Positions 37,411-49,700 of a DNA stretch of 64,000 bases are shown piece by piece. The stretch comes from Fratercula arctica (lineage: Eukaryota > Chordata > Aves > Charadriiformes > Alcidae): NCBI GenBank assembly GCA_947846985.1, contig CANTUZ010000002.1, positions 53,896,885 to 53,960,884 on the forward strand. The letters are read 5' to 3'. The stretch's first letter is position 1, and the number at the start of each line of letters is the position of its first letter. The notes beneath the pieces are model-generated. The model was not told where the DNA came from and ran no database searches. It saw nothing but the letters and a program-made list of their open reading frames with translations. A program made the translations under genes and the position numbers.

Positions 37411-40239
37411 TGTCAAGAGCAACAGCAACTTACTCTTAAGATATAAGTCTATATTATCACCATTTAAATGTGGTCAACCTGCATTATTTTCTTTTTTTTA
37501 TATATGCTCTAGGTATGCAAAACCCATCCTGCATTGTGCATTGATTTCCTTTAAATGATAAGAAGGCCTGGATGCTTTTTCTCTGTACTGCAAGAGGTTG
37601 TTCATGCAATGTGCAGTTGGGGGCTGTTGTTAATCAGCATTTACCTAGGACCTTCAGGTACCCAGGAAGTTTTAAGTCTTTCATGTGTTCTAGTATTACT
37701 TAATTTATTAATTATCGCAATGCCATCTTGGATCATCAAACTGGAAAGACAGTCTCTGTCTAAACAAGAAAATTATAAAGGCAGAACTCCTTCCTCCAAT
37801 CCTCCGAATGTCCACTCTCCTTTTCCAGCAGGAAAAATTTCCTGTAGAAATCTGCCAAATCACCTTTTTATCTTTCTTCTTCCACACTCTCTTCTCTCAG
37901 GGACAGGAATACATGTCCTTATGACATAAAGCACCAATGGGCACTCATCCTTGACTGGCGGCCATAGATGCCATCAGAGAAATAATAACAACTGGGTAGT
38001 GTTACCTGAAATGGTGGAGAAGAAGGAGAACAGCTGGAGGTAGAACCCTCTGACTGCACGGCCAGAAGAGCATGGACCATGCAGAAGCGCAGAAGGTAAA
38101 TTCAAACTGAATCCTGAAGGGCAGGAGGGGCAAACAAAGGGCTCTGAGGAAGGAAGGGATACAAGAAAGATGCTGCGTGTTCTGGGCCCACAATACTTAA
38201 AGAGTCACCTAGATCTTTAGGAAGCTGCTCAATACCTCTGCTCCCCTGGAAACCTGCCCAAACTGGGCACAGTCTCTCGCTGCACAGAAAGACTCCATCA
38301 ATCCTCACCAAAATTAGAAGTATGACAAAGGGTTTCTGCAGCCTGAGCTGGAAACACACTCAGACTAGGTGAGCTAGGAAGCTCTACAGGTAAGAGAGAT
38401 GTAGGATGAAATTCAAATATCCACAGAGGGAGGAAATGAGACCTTGCTACAGAAAGATGCTTTTGAAAGTCTGAGGTTTGAAGTGCTTATGAATATGAAT
38501 CATTTACACTGAATAATTACACTGGATTATGCCCACTTGCATTGCTATTTCAGAGTTTACTTGTATTTCAGAAAAGCTGTGATTAATTTTATTTTTAACT
38601 TTACTCCATGGCTTTTATTCAAGTTATTTTTAATATTTGCTCAGAGAAATTTTTTGAGGAAATTTTTTGAGAAATTTTTTGCATTTTTCAAGGGAAAGCA
38701 AAATAAAGATTAAAATTGGTTATGCATGTCAATGGGAGAAAAGAAAAAAACTTGACACTGTTGTCTAACCATTTTTTTTTAAATGTCCGAACTATTTTTT
38801 TTTAACTTTGATATTTCCAAAATTAAAGGAACTCACTATTTCAGACGTGGCACATGTAGCGTACAGTCCCCATGGAAGTGAGTACACTTTTTGAAGTCTT
38901 AAAAAAATCAGATCAAAAAAGAATAAACAACACGACACAGTCTATGTCTCTATGCTGCATTATTTTTCTTGCTGAAGTTCAGCACATACCAAGTCCTCGC
39001 TCTTCCACACCTACCTGGCACAGCCATGCTTCTTCACCTACCTGTGTTTTTATTAGGCTAGTCAGAAAACCAAGCTTTCTAGCCTTGCAAAAAATCTGCA
39101 GACGAACTTATAGGGGGTTCCCAGAGAGACATGGTGAGCACTCTTCCATATCCCATTTCTGAACGCTTACTGCTCTCCATTCGCATCCACCCATAAGCCA
39201 ACCACTTCTGCTTATGTCACTAACTTTGAAAAAGTGAACACTCCTCCTACTAAAAGACCAACTCTTTGCTTTTCCACCCCTGACTACAACTCTTTGTCTA
39301 ATTTTCTTAGCCCCCAAAGCGGGAGCAGACAGCATCTGCCGGAGTTTGGAGCTGAATCAAAGCAGATGCAGTACATGGAAATTAGGGAAGATCAGCATTT
39401 GGCACCGCACTGAGGATGGAAATTTGGATTTGCACATAGCTTCTGCTACCAGCCTTCACTGAGGATACACTTAATTGTGTGTTCCTCTGAGTTTCCCAGT
39501 AGACTGGTGTACCTCCCCTGCAGTCCTTTGTGGTGGGAACGTATTTCAGCAGCTCCCATTATCTGTTAAAGTCAAGCTGTTAAAGCAGTATCAGGGTGCT
39601 TTATCGCCCAGCTGACTGCAGGGGAGGATCCATCTCAGCTATCTTCAGCCATCTCAGAGGCCAGGGAGCCGTGTAGGCTCCCCCTGTAGTTAGTGGAGGA
39701 AGATAGGCATCTGCAGAGAGTAATCCATCCCACATCTCTCTGTCTCCATTAACTGAAGAGAAGTCCAGATAAGTAGCTCAGACCAGATACATTACTTCTG
39801 AATAGCTGGAGCTAGACAAGATGAATTCCACCCTCGGTGTCCAAAACACTAACATATGTAGTTTCTCATTACTTATCGCAGTTGCAACGCCTGTTACTCA
39901 TTGATTTAGGAACAGATTTCCACAGTGCGATTTCCTTTTCTTTGTGCAAAACTTTCATTATGCAGTTTTTGCACCCTAGCACTCAGGAACATAAGTGACA
40001 AGACATTTCCTGCACAGACCCACGCGAACACCTGCAGACCAGGAGCTGGGTGTGCATCGAGTCCCTCTGAGCAGCGATGTAAAAGTCCCCGATGATGCAA
40101 AGGAGATCGAGCCGAGGATGCTTTTAAATTCAGCTCTCCAAGGGCCCCAAACCCCCATGCTCTGCTTCCAGCCATTTGGGTTTCACTTGCTTCAAATCGT
40201 TTTGGAAGAGCAGCTAAGAAGCAAAACGATGCTGCCTGG

Positions 40240-40520
40240 GGACAAAACGTGCGCGACCGCCCTGCCGATGGTCATCCCCACGACATGGCTCCCTGCTGGA
40301 CAGACAGATGGCGCGACCCTTCCTGCTCCCGGCCATCCCAGCAATGCTGTAATCCAGCCTCCCACTGTTTCCCGTGCAGGTCCACTCCCCTTCTCCCCGC
40401 GGGGGTGTGGAAGAAGACCGGTCTTGGGCTGCGGCGTCTCCATCGTGCTGCGCGCTCTCAGCGTGGTGGTACCTCGTACCGCCGCATGCCTCGCATGCCG
40501 GAAGGCGCAGCGCCCATGGT
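40240..40520. promoter_or_regulatory. Second CpG-rich block in the large intron
   Basis: CpG density rises sharply here, with clusters such as GTGCGCGACCGCC, CCCCGCGGGGG and GCTGCGCGCTC. Open frames of 60-177 codons occur in several registers across it, as expected from high GC. It may be a small CpG island or enhancer. No exon with a recognisable product was found. Confidence 0.4.
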
Positions 40521-40679
40521 CTGGGTAACAGTGCTGTGAGTCAAAAGGGGCTGGTTATGAGTTTGGATACTACCATTTAAAGATAAGCTTCTCCATGGTT
40601 ACCGCTCTCATGCAAGGTCACTTTCCTGCCAAACCTCCTCTCCTCTTTCCCTGGCTCTCTCTCCTTCCCCCCTCCGCTA

Positions 40680-40697
40680 TTTTTTTTTTTTTTTTTT
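40680..40697. repeat. 18-nt T tract
   Basis: T run flanked by C-rich pyrimidine sequence, shortly after the second CpG-rich block. Confidence 0.95.
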
Positions 40698-43600
40698 CCC
40701 CCAAACGTGCTACATCAAAAGAGAAAATGAAAATATTTAAGATAATCACAGTCTGACTATTTTAATGCAGGCTGTAGGAAAGGAAACATGTAAGCCAAGT
40801 GCTCTCACTGTGCAAGCAGAAACACACTCTCAACCTCATAAAAGTAGTATCTGAGAAATAACACTTGATTAAAGCAGCCAGTCCTTCATTTAAGTAGGTG
40901 CTTATGGTAGGGAAAATATCCAAGGTTTCTCTAGAAGAGGCCGCTGGCCTATCACGAAAAGCAGGAACAGGCCAGACAGATGAATTATTGCGAGACAGCT
41001 GGGTTTCAGCCGGGGTGCGAGGAGATCCCTATTATCCCGTCCACCTTTCTTACACAAATGCCTCTCCCCAGAGAAACCGAGTCATTAAAAGCCGGCTCGT
41101 TCGCTCCTGACAGGCAATATGCATTGAGTGAGGGGTGATACATTTTCATTTTCAGCAAGAAATCTTAGTCGCCCCAAGGAGCGGCTCGCTCAGGAGAGCG
41201 GTAATGGAATACAGGGCCTTTCATCTCCGCCCCGCCGCCGCAAGCACGGCCTGGCTCAGTAGCAGCCCAAAAGTTATTAGCTAATGGGTTGTTTTGGTGA
41301 CCTCCATGAAAAATGAGTTTGAGTGGGTTTCGTCTGGTTTTCAGTAGACAATAACTAGAACCACAAGTGGTGTTAAAGAGAAACCGTATTAACGAGTTGA
41401 GCACACGGCTGCTAAGGACAGAGTGAATCTCCCTCCCACCCTTAGCCGTGCCTGGCTTTCCCTGTCCTCCGGGGCCCAGGAGCGCCAGGGAAACCCCAAA
41501 GCCAGCCCAGGGGTCCCCAACTCCTAAGATCCCCACTTTGTCCTCATTTGCACAAACAATCTGTGTTGAAAACAGCAACAACAAAAACATCTTAACGACC
41601 ATTTCACATTCTCTAGGAGCTCAATAGCATCTAGTAGGCACCGCTTTGAGCTGAAAATACCACAAACTTGGACTAACAAAGAGCTTGCCGAAGACTTGGC
41701 CCCACATCCCAGGCCTGCTGACTTTTGAGTGCATCGTTTTGCAACTGTAAAATTCCTTTTTTGTAAGTAATTCCTCATTTTTATACATTTAGCGAGTGCG
41801 GTACAGCCCTACATCTCTCCAGGAAAACACACCCCAGCCGTCCCCTCTTTACAGAATACACCCTGAAGTGAGTATCTTGAATCCTTACACCACCCCCACC
41901 CCCAAAATGCCTTGCTAATAATTTGTACCACTTCCTCTGTCACATTTCCACAAAAGACCCACTAACCAGTTACAATCTCATATCCCAAAAGAAATCTAAT
42001 TTGGGGTGAAGAGCTACCTTTCATCTATTTAAAGCCTGCACAAGTTACAGCACATCACACACAAGCCTGTTCCCATCACGTCGCATGACTAGATAGGTAT
42101 CTTTAAATAAGACAACCACCAACTGCTTAGATAAGAGATTTACTGGGGACCAATTCCCAGAAGGGAATGGATGTAAAGCAGGCAGCAAACCGCTATCACA
42201 GCCCTGAGGATGCCCCCGTTATTTGCATCCAATTTAAATTACATAGGAATTAACACAGGCCCAAATTCTGAAGGAGTTTGGCAAGAGGCAGTAAAAAAAA
42301 AAAAGGCATTCCCAGAGAGAGAGGGAAGGGAGGTCAGGTGTGACTTACACACAGATGGTGCCTCCTTTGCTGTCAGTAAGATTCAGAATTAGAGCTGGAC
42401 ATTTTATACAGATGTTATTAACATCCAAAACTGTCAGACCACCTTTCTCGGAAGGGATCGTTAAGCTCCTTGCTTGAGGCTTTGAATCTCTTACTATCAG
42501 TAGCTGATGTGCTCCCTTCTCTAATGTACCTGGGACTGTTAACTGTCAAGGAAAGACCCTCAGATTTGACCCTAAATACCCTGTATTTCTTTATCTTTTC
42601 TCCCCTAGATATACATACATACACACAGACTTGGCTCTTCTTGGCACAGTTGCTTTTGCTATTTTGGGAACAAAGGAAAGTTGATCAAGGAGATATTGGC
42701 ACGCCAACAACTGGGCAATAGGCAATATCTGTACAGTACTTAGGAAAGAGCAAAGCACAGCCTTTAAAGACTCAAGCATGTCTCCACAGACTTCTCAACC
42801 ATCCAAGACCTGCCTTCCCCTGAGGAACATGACTAAGGAAAGGCAAAGTGTAAAGCTACTGCTTTACAGCTGAAGCCGAAGTGAGAGGGAGAACATGGAG
42901 TACGGAGGGAACAATGTTCCTCAGCCTGAGACAGGAGGCATTCGGCAGAGCGGGAGTCCAGGGCGTATATCACCATGACATGTGCGATGGCATATTTTCA
43001 TTATTACGGGATTAAAACTTTAAAAAAAAAAACCTCACCAGCACTCCACAACAGCAGTGATGATTTAATGTAAATTCATTTTGCAGATTACCAGGACTTT
43101 TTCCTGTAAAACAGTCCAAGTTGTCTGCAGCAGCTTCATTAAACGTGTGTGTGTGTCTCTATGTATAAATATATATTAATTTTTTAATCATATCCCTCTC
43201 TCCTCCCTTTTTTATTTTATTTTCTTGATGCAGGAGAGCTGTGTCTGGTACTGACAAAACTCTTGGCATTCTACTGAAATGTAAAGTTCCCCAGTCTTGC
43301 ATTTTCTGCTGATAACCAGCCCACAGATTGCCACAAAAGCAGTGATTTGAACTTTGCATTTTACTGGTCTCTCAGATCACACCAATGAAGTCAAAGTTAT
43401 CTGCCCCAACTCATAGAACATTATCTTCTAACTTAATGGAAGTGAAAGAGAAGCCTGTGCTCATTACCCAAAGGATGCAATTTTACTTCCTCTCTAGTTA
43501 GTCATCCTTGCTAGTGAAGGATAAAATCCAGGATATGACCTTTTCATTAAGCGTCAAGCCAAAATCCACCTGGGACAGCCTAAGGAAGCCACCCTCATCC

Positions 43601-43749
43601 TTTCACTCAGTAATTCAGGGCAAAGGCCCTTGCCACGTACAGCTGAGAGGAATCCTTGCAAAAGATCAGTTTAAGGAAACAATTAATAAATGTTGATCAA
43701 CAGATGAAACCCCAAAAGCTTTTTGTCTCCTCCTGCATGATCCCATCAC

Positions 43750-43768
43750 AAAAAAAAAAAAAAAAAAA
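43750..43768. repeat. 19-nt A tract
   Basis: Uninterrupted A run about 270 bp beyond the 37.3 kb intron's donor end. Confidence 0.95.
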
Positions 43769-44040
43769 GCATCACTAAGTCACTAATTTAACGCATGGAA
43801 CCTCTCGCAAATATCCTGCTCTATCTGTCCACAGCGTGAGGTCACAAAAAAGATGATAAACAGAGACTATGAGTGAGTATAATGTATTAGTGCAGTAAAA
43901 TCTTCAATAGGAACTTGAACTCCAAGAGAAGAATGCATAACAGTGTTGAATTCCTTATATTTTTTGCTTTGTTATGGCAATAATAATGTGCCTTTTGAAG
44001 TTCATACAGAGAGATACAATGCCAAAAGGCAAATACTTAC

Positions 44041-44123
44041 AATACAGGAGCACTTGGTACATTTATTTCCTTCAGGCCTAAATTCTTCTCCTTCATTGTA
44101 ATGTCTCCCTTCAAATATACAAC
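44041..44123 (-). CDS. BMPER: BMPER coding exon: first half of VWC domain 3
   Basis: This 83-nt exon supplies two bases of the split Gly codon and then 27 residues, starting [14 protein letters not shown] and ending NKCTKCSCI (about human residues 166-192, from memory). The VWC CxxCxC motif (CTKCSC) is present. It starts in phase 1 after acceptor TTCCAG|GT and ends in phase 0 at TGTATT|GTAAGT, a strong donor. The last residue is Ile where I recall Thr in human. The following intron is the largest in the window (37.3 kb), leading to 6660-6759. Confidence 0.95.
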
Positions 44124-44941
44124 CTGGAAAACAGCATTTGAATAAGTTTAGCCCAGGATAGCACGCTGCCTTTTCTCTATAACACACCCCACCATAGGAC
44201 AATAGGAAAAGCAAATTGTATCGTCCTCTGTGATACAAATCACTTCTGAAGCCTTTGCAAAAGCCTTGAGAACCCCCAAGTATCTTTTGGGGGAAAGAAA
44301 GCATCCTTCTACAGCAAATAAATTTGCACCAATGAAGTCAAGGCTAAGCAGGTCTTCCATTATAAGTGTCTTTGAAACACTTTCCTAAGCTGTTTGCTTT
44401 TTACTGCTCATTCTTACTCCCTGAGTTTACATTAGATGTTGGCAGAAATTATAACTAACTAGAATTTAATCAACCCATTGTATTACAACTGGAGCAGTGC
44501 TTACCTACAAAACCTGTGTTAAAATCAAATTAGCCTATAAAACCATGTTAATTTGCCACCATGCTTCACAAAGGCAACCCATTCCCACTCCCCTTCAAAA
44601 AGTCAGTCTCCTTTTTTAGGATTACTCTTACACTTCCACTCCTAACAAAATCCCAGTCATCAGCCAGGCAAACCCAGCCAACAGAACCTCTGAAAAATTA
44701 TGTAAATACAGATGTGGATATTGCCCCAGGCTATTGCCTATGCATCCCCTAGTCTGTGTGTCCTCTACTAAAAAATATTAAGCATGCTCTTCTTGTGCCA
44801 TTTAGTGCCTCACACGAGCCACTGGTCCACATCTTAGTAACTTGTCAAGTATAGCAGAGAAGTTAGAGGCAACCTCCCAGGTAATGATGGCTATCATTAG
44901 AAATACAGTTGCACACGTGGAACCTTCCCATGAAATCTCAC
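44124..44941 (-). other. BMPER: BMPER intron, 818 bp
   Basis: Phase-1 intron between VWC2 and VWC3, GTGAGA to CCAG. Unique sequence; no repeat or other feature seen. Confidence 0.9.
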
Positions 44942-45032
44942 CTGGACACACAGGACAACACATTCCCATGAGTTTGGAAGGGTTTTTGCAATGAACAACA
45001 CACTGTACCTCTGACTCTACTATCACTCCTTC
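44942..45032 (-). CDS. BMPER: BMPER coding exon: second half of VWC domain 2
   Basis: This 91-nt exon encodes 30 residues, starting [18 protein letters not shown] and ending GMCCPVCP, plus one base of a split Gly codon. It corresponds to about human residues 135-164, from memory. The closing CCxxC motif (CCPVC) is intact. The acceptor is TTTTTCAG|GAA in phase 0 and the donor CCAG|GTGAGA in phase 1. It follows 46632-46714 in the transcript and is only 818 bp from the next exon (44041-44123). The open frame continues into intron on both sides, so frame alone does not define the exon. The splice sites and similarity to BMPER do. Confidence 0.95.
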
Positions 45033-45584
45033 CTGAAAAAGAAGCAGATCAGACACGTTCATTGTTAGCGTTGTGGTTGCTTTAACAAGCAAAAATCTGC
45101 AATTACTAGTAGTACAATTAAAGCACGATACATGCTGCGGAGCCCTGGATTTTAAAACCTCTTTTGTTTCTATACCTGCTGCCTGGTATCAGCATTCAGG
45201 TTAATCCATAGTCAAAAGATCCACTTGAGTCTCCCTGACTCCAGACACAATATTTGCCTTAAAATACATCAGGTAAGAAACCAAGCACCTTCTTAGGAAA
45301 AGGAATCCTGCTTTATCAGGAATCCTTAGCCTCAGTAATCTGCCATGCAGCTCTGGTGAAAACAGGCCAGACACAAGGCATTCTCTTCCCTCTCCCCTTG
45401 GAGGAAAAAAGACTGAGAAAGCAGATAAAAGCATCTTGTTCTGTAAAGGGGAGACGCTTATCTTTGATGCTTTGCCTGATAAGTATTAGTAAATTAACAT
45501 TTCCTGTACTTCTTGTTGGAGAAGTCAAGAGTCCTCCTGAACAAATCTGGGTGTGAGGATCTGTGCACAAAAGGCTGCTACTTC

Positions 45585-45609
<25 letters not shown>
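45585..45609. repeat. 25-nt T tract
   Basis: Uninterrupted T run in the 1.6 kb intron. Confidence 0.97.
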
Positions 45610-45615
<6 letters not shown>

Positions 45616-46308
45616 TTGCAGCTTTGCATTTGGAGGAAAGGGAAACCTGTTTTTTAAATATGTGAGTCTAGTGTAAACAGGAGCACCCAGTTTTGCATTT
45701 AGACACTGAAACAGGCAATAAAGAATTGCTCATTTCAGTTAGCTAGTAGTGACTGGAGTATCTAAATTCAAGCTGTGAGTATTTTTTCATTAAGTGCAAG
45801 GATACAGAATACTGTTGGCTCCAACTCCATTCTTCTCAGTACACTTGTCTTTAAAAACATGGGTGGGTTTTGTAGAGCAGAAGTATCACAGAAAAAGAGA
45901 AAAAACTTGAAACCCTTTTTTCCAATTTGTAGAAGCTCCTCATACTCATTCATCTCTCCTCTTTCCAACAGCTGCAATTCTTAATAGCTGCCTGAGTGTT
46001 ATTATTAAAACTGGATCAATTTATCAGCAAAAATTGCAGATCTATTCACAGACAGAAACTAAAATTACCTACGTAATTACTTGTGTTGTGCCTGAAAATG
46101 GGCAATCTTGCAAGCATTATGGTGGCAGATAGGCAAGCTACCAAAAATACCACTGTGTTAACAGTGCAGGAGCCCAGGAAAAGAAGATTGGTTGTGGATT
46201 TCTCCTAAAGAGCATCCCAGGTAAAACCCATGGACACATAACACACAAAAAGTGTCCAATTACTAAAATAATAATTTGTATCTCCCAAAAGGATTAGCAT
46301 GCTGTGAG

Positions 46309-46344
<36 letters not shown>

Positions 46345-46380
46345 TTATTTCAAGGCCAAGAGGACTTATTTCAAGGCCAA
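46309..46380. repeat. 30-nt A tract followed by a perfect 21-bp tandem duplication
   Basis: A run of 30 A (46309-46338) is followed by two identical 21-bp copies (46339-46359 and 46360-46380) starting GAGGACTTATTTC. The identity suggests recent replication slippage next to the homopolymer. Confidence 0.97.
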
Positions 46381-46631
46381 GACAGCAGGAAATGGCCCGT
46401 CTGCGTACCAATGTTTGGGTATCACGGTACTCAAGTCATATAAAACCTATCCTTCTGAATGCTTGGTTATAGCTCACTACATTTGAGTAGATTTAAACTA
46501 CTTTAAACGCAAAGCCCATATTGTGCTTTGGGTATAAAATATTTCAGCGTATTTGGATTGGATAAAAAAGGCTCAGAATTTCATGGGAAAAGCTTGTGAT
46601 TCAATTAGCATGATGCTGATGACATCCTTAC

Positions 46632-46714
46632 CTGGCACTGGTATGTAACGCAGGGATTGCTAGGGAGGTGCCATTTCATAGAGCTGTTGTATGTATTTCC
46701 TCCAAAACTGCAAT
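46632..46714 (-). CDS. BMPER: BMPER coding exon: first half of VWC domain 2
   Basis: This 83-nt exon contributes two bases of a split Asp codon and then 27 residues, starting [11 protein letters not shown] and ending PCVTYQCQ (about human residues 108-134, from memory). It begins in phase 1 after acceptor TCTAG|AT and ends in phase 0 at CCAG|GTAAGG. The residues NSS form an N-glycosylation sequon. The usual CxxCxC motif of the VWC first subdomain is replaced here by C-x4-C (CVTYQC). As I recall the human protein has the same spacing, so this is a family trait and not damage. A 1.6 kb intron separates it from 44942-45032, which completes the domain. Confidence 0.93.
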
Positions 46715-49700
46715 CTAGAAGAGACAGAATTACGTCAGTCTGGCTGAACACAACGATCCCGTGGGAGGCTGCTGATGAGGATGGCAGAGCAGCATCCTAA
46801 ATGCGCCCCGTCCTGTCCCCTGGGTTAAACAGAAGAGGTAGAGCTGAGAGCTGGGACTGACAAGAGGGATCGTGCCCTAGAAGGGCTGACAAGAACAGCC
46901 TCAGATATCTGCTCCTGGTGCCTGACTGGCCAAACTCCTTAAAAACTACAACCATTCAAGACCTACCGAAATCAGTGAAAATTTACCTACAAATGGATGT
47001 TGGTGGCTATTCTGCTGTCCTTCAGGAGCTGCTCAGCCACCTATGCACTGGAGGGGGTAGAGGGAGGAGAGAGGGTAAGAGAAGAGCTGGAAAAAATGTT
47101 CATCATCCAACCTGGACATGCTATCCTCATCCATTAACCAAAACCCCTGGGAGAGCTCTTCAGCCAGTGTATATCAGCATGGATGCACTGACAACGGCAG
47201 AGCTACCCCCTCCTTTATACCTTTTTACTTTCATGACAGAAGGGATCAACATCCACATAAACTAAAAGCCATCAGGCTCTTCTGTGTGGGCGGTGAATCT
47301 CTGAGTGGGGACATTTTGGAGTCCCACAGGGTTTCTGACTCCAAACTTCATATGTCTTTACATATAAAAGACTTTATACATCTTTGTGTGTTATATGACA
47401 ACTTCATTAACAGAAAATAGGTTGGTTTGCCCGTGCACATGCTCAGGATGCATTTTTTTTTTTTGTGCAAAATGAAGTTTCATTGAGCCATTTGGAAAAA
47501 AAAAAAAAACCACCAAAATTAATTTTCACATTTTTGATTACACGTTCCTACTAGTTTCCCTTCCCACTCTTTTCACTGTTTTCCCGTATTTCGCAAAAGG
47601 GAAAACCAAAAAGGAACACAAAGAAAAGAATAAAATAACTCACCAGAAAAGCAAAACTAGAAAAGACATATTAAGTGGAAATAAAATATTTGTTTTAAAA
47701 GAGTTAGCTTATTAATGCAAAATTATTTCAATTAAAAATTAATTCTTTGGAGACCTAGAGCGTTTCTGAAAAAAAAAATTTTAGAAGTGACACATACCCC
47801 ATTTTCTGCAGGAAAAATGCCCATTTTTCCATTTACTGCTCTGAGGGCTTTTTCCCAGTCTATTTTATTCAAAATGAGCTTGATCAAAGAGCCCACGAAA
47901 CCAACAGGAGTCTTGCCAGAGACTTTGAAACACGACATATACATAGAGCCACCAAGCACAAAACTACAATCAGTCAAATGATGCCCACGGCACCATTAGC
48001 CCTTCCACACCCTACCTCAGCAGCTACTCTAAGTCATTCTCTGCTGTGTAGGGTGCTCTCTCCTGATCTGCTTTGGGCTATGTTTTATTTCCTTCTGAAA
48101 ATAAAGGCAATTTATCAGCCCTACACCAGCAAATCTTTGAGCCCACTGCATAAGAAAACTTGAGGGTCACAGCTGAGGAACTTAAAATACCCACAAAATC
48201 ATTTTATATTCAACCCCAAAATTTAAAGGAAACCTGATATACAGGGATCATTTACAAATGTGTTAACTGCTTCCAGTTAAGATCTTAAACAACAGAAGAC
48301 TTGTACTTCAAGATTTGCAGTACTGAGACATTTTTCCAGGCTAAGTACAGAGCAACACAGGAGAAATCTGTGGATGCTGTGGCCATTCACTTACCTAAGT
48401 GGAACAGGTATGTTTTCAAAAGAGTTGATCAGTAGTCTAAGAGTTGGCTGTGATGATTTAATCTTTGACAAATATTGAAAGGTACAAAGTATACATCTGA
48501 ATCTTAGGGGTTTTAAGCAGCAAAGTCCCTATGAAGTGTTTCTGAATAATAAAAAAGTTTTCAGATTCTCAGCATGTGAATAAAGTTCTGAGTGAGCTCT
48601 TATACATGCAGGGCAATGTGTCAAAAGAGGAACGTGAAGCCCTATACTCCCCTTAAGCATTTTGAAGTCCCATTCTGAAAAACACAGTAGCACACTCTCT
48701 ACTTACTGCCCGCTGCAAATTCTGATGAATAGCAGAGCCTGCTTAACACATTTTGGCGTCCTCAAGTTGAGGAAACCCAGGCCATACTGGCATACTGGTC
48801 CCAGTCTAAGAAAGAGTTTACACATGTGCTCGACTCTCAAGACGAAACAATCTGTATCGTTAAATATCTTTGTGTGATCTTGACTGGATGGGTCTGGTGT
48901 CTTCAGCACTGTGCAAAATTAAGGGCCAGGTTGAAAACTACTACTGACCGCAAAATACCTTGCATATTTGCTCCCTAATTATGTTCTTTAATTTGAAGTG
49001 TTTTTTCTGTAAGAAAGCTAATGACCCTGGGCTAATCTGCATGTGCAGATGTGCATATTAAACTGAATCTTTCAGTTCAAGGGTTAGCCTGGTTGAGAAA
49101 GCAGGAAGGTGGGTCCATCCATGCAGTCACACTGGTCTTGCTTGAACTGCATACCCAAGCTACGCTACAAAATCCTCTGTCCCACGGCTCCAGATGTTGT
49201 CCCTGTGGAAAGCAGCAAGGGGGAAGCCGAACTCCACCTGCCCAGGAGCCACTTCTGTCGCTGACAGGTGATGCTGGCAGCACCGGGGGACAGCACAGCA
49301 GAAGTAACTACGGCAGGGAGAGCTTGCAGGCAGCAAAAGGGAAACTCGGAAATAGAGACCAGGATGGAAAAGTCTGCAGAAGCACTGGAGATACTAAGAT
49401 CGCTCCCGAGCTTTGGCACAGGCCAGCAGGTTGAATAAGGGAGTCAGAGCAGCATTGTGCTGGGTTTCAGCAGCTGCTCAGTTGAAGAAAATGGCAAGAA
49501 GGAAGGGGAGAGTTAGCCAGTAACGCAGGCAGGCTTCGCGGGAGCTGGGGGAAGGCTGAAGGTCAGCCAAACTGAAGACAAGGAAAGAAAGGAAGTTTTT
49601 TTACAATCTCCAGGTGAGATTTTAACCTGTATCCGACCAGAGGTGTGCCCTGACACTCGGCCCTTTGTATGCCCGAGCTACACCCACCACTCACTCTTCA

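Larger units (their letters stand above)
6760..44040 (-). other. BMPER: BMPER intron, 37.3 kb
   Basis: Phase-0 intron inside VWC3, from GTAAGT to TTCAG. Recognised contents are a probable solo LTR (11555-12450), a CpG island (31320-31790) followed by homopolymers, a SOX/TCF-like motif cluster (37260-37410), a second CpG-rich block (40240-40520), and several simple repeats. Open frames of 100-230 codons occur mostly in the GC-rich blocks on several overlapping frames, which is a base-composition effect. Segments 12500-23300, 24100-31200, 32800-37200 and 41500-43700 show nothing that I can name. Confidence 0.9.
45033..46631 (-). other. BMPER: BMPER intron, 1.6 kb
   Basis: Phase-0 intron inside VWC2, GTAAGG to TTCAG. 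It contains a 25-nt T tract (45585-45609) and a 30-nt A tract followed by a perfect 21-bp tandem duplication (46309-46380). Confidence 0.9.

Noticed and set aside
39995..40528. 177-codon plus-strand open frame
   Set aside because: Lies in CpG-rich sequence, overlaps other open frames, and has no recognisable domain. An unannotated exon cannot be excluded, but nothing supports one.
44002..44304. 100-codon minus-strand open frame
   Set aside because: Only 44041-44123 is the BMPER exon; the rest is intron in frame.
44802..45092. 96-codon minus-strand open frame
   Set aside because: Only 44942-45032 is the BMPER exon; the rest is intron in frame.
49051..49434. 127-codon plus-strand open frame
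   Set aside because: No domain or homology recognised; overlapping antisense frames indicate a locally stop-poor region.
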